From contig JAIQFW010000004.1 of assembly GCA_020073105.1 (NCBI GenBank), forward strand, positions 1-45,065: a DNA stretch of 45,065 nt. The letters are read 5' to 3'. This document shows positions 40,656 through 45,065 of the stretch, one piece after another. The position numbers and the translations under genes were made by a program. The notes below the pieces were generated by a model. The model saw nothing but the letters and a program-made list of their open reading frames with translations. It had not been told where the DNA came from and did no database searches. Each line of letters starts with the position of its first letter. Within the stretch, counting starts at the first letter, position 1. This stretch comes from Terriglobia bacterium. Its GTDB lineage: Bacteria > Acidobacteriota > Terriglobia > Terriglobales > Acidobacteriaceae.

Positions 40656-42191
40656 CTAACGCCTCTTCTTCCCTTTGGCTTTTTGCTTGGGTTTACTGGC
40701 TCTCTTGATCGCAGGAGGCATCTTGGCAGCTGGCTTCTTCCTGTTCTTTTCCGGCGCGGACGCCTTGACCGTGGGTAGCGGCGCTGACGGGGCAGGAACG
40801 TCCTGCTTGGCCTTCTTCTTTTCCTCGACTTTGGCCTTAGGTGCGGGGGCCTGGGCGGCCAAAGCAGCTTTAGCCGCGCGCCCTCTCTTGCTCGGGGGTG
40901 GGGGCGGCGGAGGGGGAGGCGGGGCCAGCGGTTTCAGGAACTTGAGGATCTCTGTTCGCGAGCGCAGCTTTCCATCCAGCAGCAGCGTGAACACATCCTT
41001 CGCAACTTTGGGATACTGCGGCCATTGTGGTGTGATGTGCAGTTCCGTCATCTCGGGCAACGGAATCTTCTGCTGTACCTGGCGCCACTTGGTGAAGAAG
41101 TTCTTGATCTTCTGCGTGACGGCCTGCTGGCGGGCGGTGACCGCGAGAAACAACGTCATCTCCGGCCGGGCTTCCGACAACAACTTCCACGTCCGCGAGG
41201 GTGTAGCGGCCTCTTTGCCCATCAACCGCTTCGCCAAATCCTTGGCGTTATCCTCAAGGTCTTTCCACGCCTCCACCAGATCCTTGCGTGGAATGAGCTT
41301 GCGCATGTCGGCGATATCCTTGTCGCCCAGCCGTGAGGTGAGGAAGTAGAGTACGGCTGGCGCGGGATCCGGCGTATATCCCAGCTCATTCATCTGCTGT
41401 CGGGTTTTCAGCAGATGGGCCAGACCCGCAGTGTCCACCTTGGCGGTCGTCCAATGCGGATTGAGCACCTTCAGCCATTCTTCTTTCTCCAGCATGCGAA
41501 CGATATGCAGAGGATCGTCTTCGTAGGCCAACTGCTCAATCTCGAGTCCAATTGCCCGATCGTTGATGTGCTCGATGTAGTTATTCTCTTTCGCCGATTG
41601 GTACCTCGCCTGGGTCCGCTCTTCCAGCGGCCAGTGAAAGCGCGCGGCGAAACGCGTGGCCCGAATCAGCCGCGAAGGGTCTTCCACGAACGCGTAGTTG
41701 TGCAGGATGCGGATGACCTTGGCTTCGATATCGGCCGCGCCGTTAAACGGATCCATCAGAAGGCCGCGGGAACCGGGATTGAGCGAAAGCGCCATGGCAT
41801 TGACCGTGAAATCGCGCCGGCGCAGGTCCTCGATGATGGTGGCGGGCGAAACGATCGGAGGCTTGCCCACCTTTTCGTAGCGCTCGGTGAGGGCGGCGCT
41901 GATCTCGGCACGCACATTGCCGGGCAGAACCAGGGAGAGTGTCTTCAGATCGTCATCGGCAGAGGCAATCACCGCGCCGGCTCGTTCCAGTTCCTTTTGC
42001 AACTTGAGGGGGTTGCCCTGGACGGTGAAGTCGAGATCGCGAATGGGGAAGCCGCTGATGATGTCCCGCACCGCGCCGCCGGTTAAGTAGATGTTCATCT
42101 CGGCGTTGCGCGCGATGTCTTGAACCAGCGTGACCCCCCGCTGCTGATCGGGGGTCAGCCGAATCTCCATGGTGTAGATGTAATCAGCCAT
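40656..42191 (-). CDS. cca: CCA-adding tRNA nucleotidyltransferase with Pro/Lys-rich tail
   Basis: A 511-aa class II nucleotidyltransferase. The head domain has 'LTGGAVRDIISGFPIRDLDF' with the catalytic Asp pair, and 'RRRDFTVNAMALSLNP'; the neck has 'EDPSRLIRATRFAARF'. The helical body runs to about residue 420. It adds or repairs the 3' CCA of tRNA, though such genes are also annotated as poly(A) polymerase. The last 90 residues are unusual: a run of ten prolines followed by an Ala/Lys/Pro-rich basic tail like histone H1, likely disordered and nucleic-acid binding. An ATG two codons into the family start ('MEIRLTPDQQ') is an alternative. Confidence 0.88.
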   Translation of the reverse strand: MADYIYTMEIRLTPDQQRGVTLVQDIARNAEMNIYLTGGAVRDIISGFPIRDLDFTVQGNPLKLQKELERAGAVIASADDDLKTLSLVLPGNVRAEISAALTERYEKVGKPPIVSPATIIEDLRRRDFTVNAMALSLNPGSRGLLMDPFNGAADIEAKVIRILHNYAFVEDPSRLIRATRFAARFHWPLEERTQARYQSAKENNYIEHINDRAIGLEIEQLAYEDDPLHIVRMLEKEEWLKVLNPHWTTAKVDTAGLAHLLKTRQQMNELGYTPDPAPAVLYFLTSRLGDKDIADMRKLIPRKDLVEAWKDLEDNAKDLAKRLMGKEAATPSRTWKLLSEARPEMTLFLAVTARQQAVTQKIKNFFTKWRQVQQKIPLPEMTELHITPQWPQYPKVAKDVFTLLLDGKLRSRTEILKFLKPLAPPPPPPPPPPSKRGRAAKAALAAQAPAPKAKVEEKKKAKQDVPAPSAPLPTVKASAPEKNRKKPAAKMPPAIKRASKPKQKAKGKKRR

Positions 42192-42248
42192 GCTTGACTT
42201 GCAGCTGCTGTGCCGTGATCTGGCCGGCGATGGCCAGGCAAAAGATTT

Positions 42249-42278
42249 CCACAGGGCGCAGCCAAGGCTGCCCCGTGG
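42249..42278. repeat. Near-perfect inverted repeat upstream of cca
   Basis: CCACAGGGCGCAGCC and GGCTGCCCCGTGG are separated by AA, 58-87 nt before the cca start. It may form a leader hairpin or be an operator. This is the GC-rich part of the 292-nt gap 42192-42483. Confidence 0.45.
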
Positions 42279-42310
42279 ACTCCGCGAATTCCACGTAAGT
42301 AACTCTGTAC

Positions 42311-42343
42311 ACTAGACTTATACGAGTAAGAATGGAGTCTGGT
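42311..42343. promoter_or_regulatory. Nested inverted repeats in the cca/42484 divergent intergenic region
   Basis: Outer arms ACTAGACT and AGTCTGGT (one mismatch) flank part of an inner pair CTTA/TAAG (42317-42330). The surrounding 42300-42440 stretch is AT-rich compared with the genes, as expected for two divergent promoters. It could be a regulator site; no protein can be named. Confidence 0.35.
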
Positions 42344-42483
42344 GAACTACAAAAAATATCACAATGTTGATAATTTGGCTACTGCGAATGCGATGACTCA
42401 GTATGTTCCGGACAAAAGTGTGAGAATGTGGTTAAGTTAGGCCCGGACAAAGCCACAACCAGGGCGGCTTTGGCCTGATAAGC

Positions 42484-42963
42484 ATGCCATCCACGCACAA
42501 GAAGGTGATCGTCCGCAAAATCGACCGGGACACGGTCCACGGCTACGTCACCCCCGCCAATTTTGTCCGGGAAGGCAAGCTGGAACTACTGAATACCGCC
42601 GGAAATGTGGTCGCCATCGACTTGCGTGACATTAAGTTGGTGTATTTTGTGCGTGAGTTTGGGGAGACCGAGGCTCCCACCCGCAAGACGTTCACTACAC
42701 GACCTCGGACCGAGGGGCTGTGGGTGCGTCTGAAGTTCAAAGACAATGAGATCCTCGAAGGCATGATGCCGAACGACCTCTCCCAGACCACAGCCGACGG
42801 CTTCTTGATTAATCCGCCCGACTTGCGTTCCAACACCCAGCGGATCTTTGTACCGCGAAGCGCGCTGGAATCTCTTACCGTTCTGGCGGTGATTGGCGCG
42901 ACACGGCGCAAGCGCCGGGGCATCGCCGCCGATACGTTGCAAGTGCCAATGTTCGGGGAGTAG
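42484..42963 (+). CDS. Conserved-looking hypothetical protein with small beta-barrel pattern
   Basis: A 159-aa soluble protein without signal or membrane segment. It shows two beta-rich halves: 'DTVHGYVTPANFVREGKLEL' with 'VVAIDLRDIKLVYFVREFGE', and 'GLWVRLKFKDNEILEGMMPN' with 'QRIFVPRSALESLTVLAVIG'. Each half ends in a strand after a short Ile/Asp or Ala/Leu turn, like Sm-like or PilZ-like barrels. I cannot assign a family with certainty; related proteins are, I believe, common in Acidobacteriota. The C-terminus is basic ('GATRRKRRGIAADTL'). There is no clear ribosome site. It converges on the RES toxin gene (8-nt gap). Confidence 0.65.
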   Translation: MPSTHKKVIVRKIDRDTVHGYVTPANFVREGKLELLNTAGNVVAIDLRDIKLVYFVREFGETEAPTRKTFTTRPRTEGLWVRLKFKDNEILEGMMPNDLSQTTADGFLINPPDLRSNTQRIFVPRSALESLTVLAVIGATRRKRRGIAADTLQVPMFGE

Positions 42964-42971
42964 ACCCACCT

Positions 42972-43415
42972 CTAACCCTTAATCCGCAGATCAAACGGAT
43001 ATTCGTACGTGGATTCAATCCGCACACGCCCTGCATCCGCATGAAGCGGGTTAAGCAGAACGTTGAACGTAGAGGGCACGAGCGCGCTGGGCACGCGCAA
43101 CAGCGCTGAGCGCAAGGAGCGCAGCCAGGCGGAGCCGATCTCACGGGTGGCTTCCACGTGATCGATCCAGTCAGGCCGCAGTGTGCTCGCCTCCAGCGTC
43201 TCTAAGGAAATCGGTTCTTCCGCCTGCAGCGCAAGCAGCGTATAGCTGGGAGGCACATCGTTGGCGCTGGTGTGCACGCAGGTCTCGAGCAACGCTCCCG
43301 CAGGGCTCTCAGCCAGGTAGACGATGGGAGCACCACGATCATGCCAGCGGCCGGGAGCGCGCAACCCGCCCTCCCCGCTCAACTCCTTATGGCGGCTGAT
43401 GCGCCAAAGCAACAT
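42972..43415 (-). CDS. RES-domain toxin (NAD+-degrading family)
   Basis: A 147-aa RES-domain protein named for its conserved Arg, Glu and Ser. 'LLWRISRHKELSGEGGLRAP' and 'GRWHDRGAPIVYLAESPAGA' hold the Arg and Glu region ('LLETCVH' follows); 'VPSTFNVLLNPLHAD' has the Ser region. RES toxins deplete NAD+ by phosphorolysis or hydrolysis. Its ATG overlaps the antitoxin stop by one base (TGATG), the normal antitoxin-first order. Length is usual for the family. The protein looks intact. Confidence 0.9.
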   Translation of the reverse strand: MLLWRISRHKELSGEGGLRAPGRWHDRGAPIVYLAESPAGALLETCVHTSANDVPPSYTLLALQAEEPISLETLEASTLRPDWIDHVEATREIGSAWLRSLRSALLRVPSALVPSTFNVLLNPLHADAGRVRIESTYEYPFDLRIKG

Positions 43416-43843
43416 CAGACGAACATGCCTTCGTCAATTTGTACGAGAAGCTCTTCCACGATGCGGCTGCCGGCATCCGTCTTGAGCAATTCCAGCGGAG
43501 CCCGTCCCCATAAACGCGGGTTCGGACGGCGCAGCCAGGCCAGGGCCCGCTCCCGCGATTCATACAAACTTTCCGCTTGCGAGAGCACACGCATCATGCG
43601 GAGCACGCGGTCGGACTCCTCCACCGTCAGTTTTTCGCGACGGGAGCGGCGGTGCTGCAGCGTCCGCAACGGAATCACCAGGGCGTCCACTTCTTGACGG
43701 GTGATGCCCAGGGCGAGCAAGCGCTTGATAGACGACGCCGACAGTTGCCGCTCGATGAGGTCGAGCAGTTCCTGCTCAGTCTGCGGCGGCCGGACACCCA
43801 GCCATAGCCCGATTTGTTGGTGGTGGGAAGAGATCGGAAGCAT
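43415..43843 (-). CDS. Xre/MbcA/ParS-type antitoxin
   Basis: A 142-aa antitoxin. The N-terminal half is helical with a degenerate HTH ('ELLDLIERQLSASSIKRLLA', 'LGITRQEVDALVIPLRTLQ'). The C-terminal toxin-binding domain is clear: 'VLRMMRVLSQAESLYESRER', 'ALAWLRRPNPRLWGRAPLEL' and 'LKTDAGSRIVEELLVQIDEG'. It neutralises the RES toxin and likely represses the operon by binding the inverted repeat just upstream (43853-43873). First gene of the two-gene unit. Confidence 0.9.
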   Translation of the reverse strand: MLPISSHHQQIGLWLGVRPPQTEQELLDLIERQLSASSIKRLLALGITRQEVDALVIPLRTLQHRRSRREKLTVEESDRVLRMMRVLSQAESLYESRERALAWLRRPNPRLWGRAPLELLKTDAGSRIVEELLVQIDEGMFV

Positions 43844-43849
43844 GGCTAC

Positions 43850-43873
43850 ATTATGCCATAACTATGATGGCAT
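43850..43873 (-). promoter_or_regulatory. Operator and -10 region of the RES/Xre operon
   Basis: ATGCCAT (43853-43859) and ATGGCAT (43867-43873) form a perfect 7-bp inverted repeat with a 7-nt spacer, 10-30 nt upstream of the antitoxin ATG. On the minus strand CATAAT (43855-43850) overlaps it and fits a -10 box. An autoregulated antitoxin binding here would block RNA polymerase. No good -35 was found. Confidence 0.6.
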
Positions 43874-43997
43874 TCTGTCGTCATCTTATCAGAGGACGAT
43901 GTAAGTGTATGTATTTAAGCCACATATATTCTGGATTATGCATTTGACGCAATGTAGATAGACGGCGCATACTTCCCTCGAAAAGGAGGTATGCCCA

Positions 43998-44816
43998 GTG
44001 AGCGAAGCAATTTTGGGGGCTATTTTGATTCTTGTCACTGCCGGTTTGGCTGAAGAGGCACCTCCAAAGTATAGAAAATGGCTATGGGGGCTGTTTGTAG
44101 TGTTGGTGCTTGCCCAAGCCGTACTGCAAATACGTTCGCGCAACATTGAACGACGCGCGAATGATGAATTAACAAAAACAATAACCGAAACAAAGACAAA
44201 GTTAGATTCGAGTTTACTTGAACAAGCGAGAATGAGCGGTCACTTGCAGGCGATACAAGTTGTCATGGAAAACTTCAGCAAATCTGGAATACCCGGACTA
44301 CAAGAATTTTCTAGTGCTATGTCCACACTTATCGTCTCTGCCCAGCGTCATGACTCGGAGCCTCCATCGACAGCGGCGACCTGTACGAAATCGCGTGATC
44401 TTGCAGCAAAGATAAGGGATTTTGAAGGTAAGTATGAGGCGAATGAAAGACTGTGGATGGAACAACAGTATCAACAAGCATCAGCCATGGATAGAGAAGG
44501 CAAAAGCAAGGATGAGCAACGCGCAGTGTGGCGTCAGAACACGATAGATCAGATCAACTGGCAGCAGGAGCACACGAAACAATTTCACGCGAAGTACATG
44601 GTGATGGCGAAATACTACAAGGATTTGCTGTTAGATCGCTTAAGTGCTTCTCAACGGGAATTCCTGATTGGAAAAAATTCACAAGCTGACATGAATTTAG
44701 ATTCCCAAGAATTGGCGGGTGGATTTAACGAATATGGAATAGCTGCATATTTGGATCAGTTGGCCACGTATGCATGTCCTAGCCAAGCGCCTAGCGATAG
44801 TAAAAGTGGTCATTAA
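43998..44816 (+). CDS. Membrane-anchored coiled-coil protein of unknown function, probably acquired
   Basis: A 272-aa protein with two hydrophobic N-terminal segments (about 4-18 and 28-45, 'WLWGLFVVLVLAQAVL'), a helical region (about 48-95), a Cys/Pro-containing linker, and a long charged helical region (about 125-215, rich in Gln, Glu and Lys). The GTG start is fixed by a perfect AAGGAGGT at 43983-43990, 7 nt upstream. Base composition is clearly lower in GC than the rest of the window and codon use is different, with many A/T-ending codons. Together with the neighbouring toxin-antitoxin pair it suggests an acquired segment. I do not recognise a family. Confidence 0.78.
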   Translation: MSEAILGAILILVTAGLAEEAPPKYRKWLWGLFVVLVLAQAVLQIRSRNIERRANDELTKTITETKTKLDSSLLEQARMSGHLQAIQVVMENFSKSGIPGLQEFSSAMSTLIVSAQRHDSEPPSTAATCTKSRDLAAKIRDFEGKYEANERLWMEQQYQQASAMDREGKSKDEQRAVWRQNTIDQINWQQEHTKQFHAKYMVMAKYYKDLLLDRLSASQREFLIGKNSQADMNLDSQELAGGFNEYGIAAYLDQLATYACPSQAPSDSKSGH

Positions 44817-44965
44817 GCGGCTTTTGCAGTTAGTTCCTTGTATTCGAGGTTGTCAGATGCAATGAGTTTCAGCATGGTGTCACGGAACGAGCAGTCGATA
44901 GCTGGCACCCGACCCCCTCTCTCCTCCCCTGTCATCCTTCTATGAAAACGGGCGTACGTGTCCAT
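44813..44965 (-). CDS. Short ORF, possible gene remnant
   Basis: A 50-aa reading frame (begins 'MDTYARFHRRMTGEERGGR', ends 'LEYKELTAKAA'), open back to a stop at about 44990. It has a protein-like composition with a helical C-terminus, but no ribosome site before the ATG. Its stop overlaps the end of the convergent gene by 3 nt. It could be a C-terminal piece of a protein whose earlier part is out of frame at 44940-45065. Weakly supported. Confidence 0.25.
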   Translation of the reverse strand: MDTYARFHRRMTGEERGGRVPAIDCSFRDTMLKLIASDNLEYKELTAKAA

Positions 44966-45065
44966 AGGGAACTTTGCGGCGCTGCGGACAGGCTTCTATT
45001 CGTGCTCGAGGCACATAAGGTATGTCCGGTCTCCGCCGCTCCATCTGAGCGTCGTTCTCGAAGAA
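44940..45065 (-). CDS. Open frame entering from the window edge
   Basis: The minus strand is open from the last base of the window to TAG at 44940-44942, 41 codons, Arg/Pro-rich ('MERRRPDIPYVPRARIEACP' within it). It may be the 3' end of a gene that continues outside the window, or a chance frame. No family recognised. Confidence 0.2.
   Translation of the reverse strand, partial: FFENDAQMERRRPDIPYVPRARIEACPQRRKVPYGHVRPFS

Overview
This 45 kb window most likely comes from a member of the Acidobacteriota, near the Koribacter/Terriglobia group. That placement is an inference. It rests on the gene content (a full hopanoid cluster, a fused gamma-alpha 2-oxoacid:ferredoxin oxidoreductase, secreted He_PIG and beta-propeller proteins, Tol-Pal in one block), a moderately high GC content judged by eye, and intergenic dyad repeats of a kind I associate with this phylum. 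No rRNA, tRNA, CRISPR array, complete insertion sequence or prophage was seen.

Region 1 (1-4137, + strand) starts with a broken radical SAM reading frame running into a TPR protein remnant. It is followed by a TolC-type outer-membrane protein, the B12-binding radical SAM enzyme HpnJ, and two translationally coupled four-helix SMR/EamA-like membrane proteins. Region 2 (4154-16158, - strand) is the hopanoid operon, transcribed ispH, shc(hpnF), hpnH, a 144-aa unknown, hpnA, hpnG, two zinc-dependent medium-chain dehydrogenases, hpnC, hpnD, hpnE. Many junctions overlap by 1-4 nt. Together the genes cover the last MEP step (IspH), squalene formation (HpnC/D/E), cyclisation (SHC), addition of adenosine (HpnH), release of adenine (HpnG), and probably reduction of the side chain. 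HpnJ would make cyclitol-ether type head groups. The usual transporter hpnN and the head-group genes hpnI/hpnK are not in the window. recN lies upstream of ispH.

Region 3 (18381-23618, + strand) is a Tol-Pal envelope operon: tolQ, tolR, a TonB/TolA-like transducer, tolB, pal with an unusual Ig-like insert, and cpoB. Region 4 (23612-30403) holds a small 2Fe-2S protein, a small hydrophilic protein, a He_PIG lipoprotein, and a pair of secreted beta-propeller proteins (sialidase-like and PQQ-like). Region 5 (30542-42191, - strand) is mainly housekeeping: korB/korA, accA, dnaE, an NTF2-like secreted protein, an unknown secreted protein, a membrane-anchored dihaem cytochrome c, and a CCA-adding enzyme with a Pro/Lys-rich tail. 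Region 6 (42192-45065) holds a conserved hypothetical, a RES/Xre toxin-antitoxin pair with a probable operator, and a lower-GC membrane/coiled-coil protein that looks acquired. It ends in weakly supported ORF fragments at the window edge.

The best candidates for undescribed biology are in the hopanoid locus: the dehydrogenase pair coupled to hpnG (candidate for the side-chain reduction step), the unknown protein coupled to hpnH, and the TolC + HpnJ + SMR-pair block as a possible alternative route for moving modified hopanoids. Three different families of intergenic dyad repeats, one of which supplies the stop codon of shc, also merit attention.
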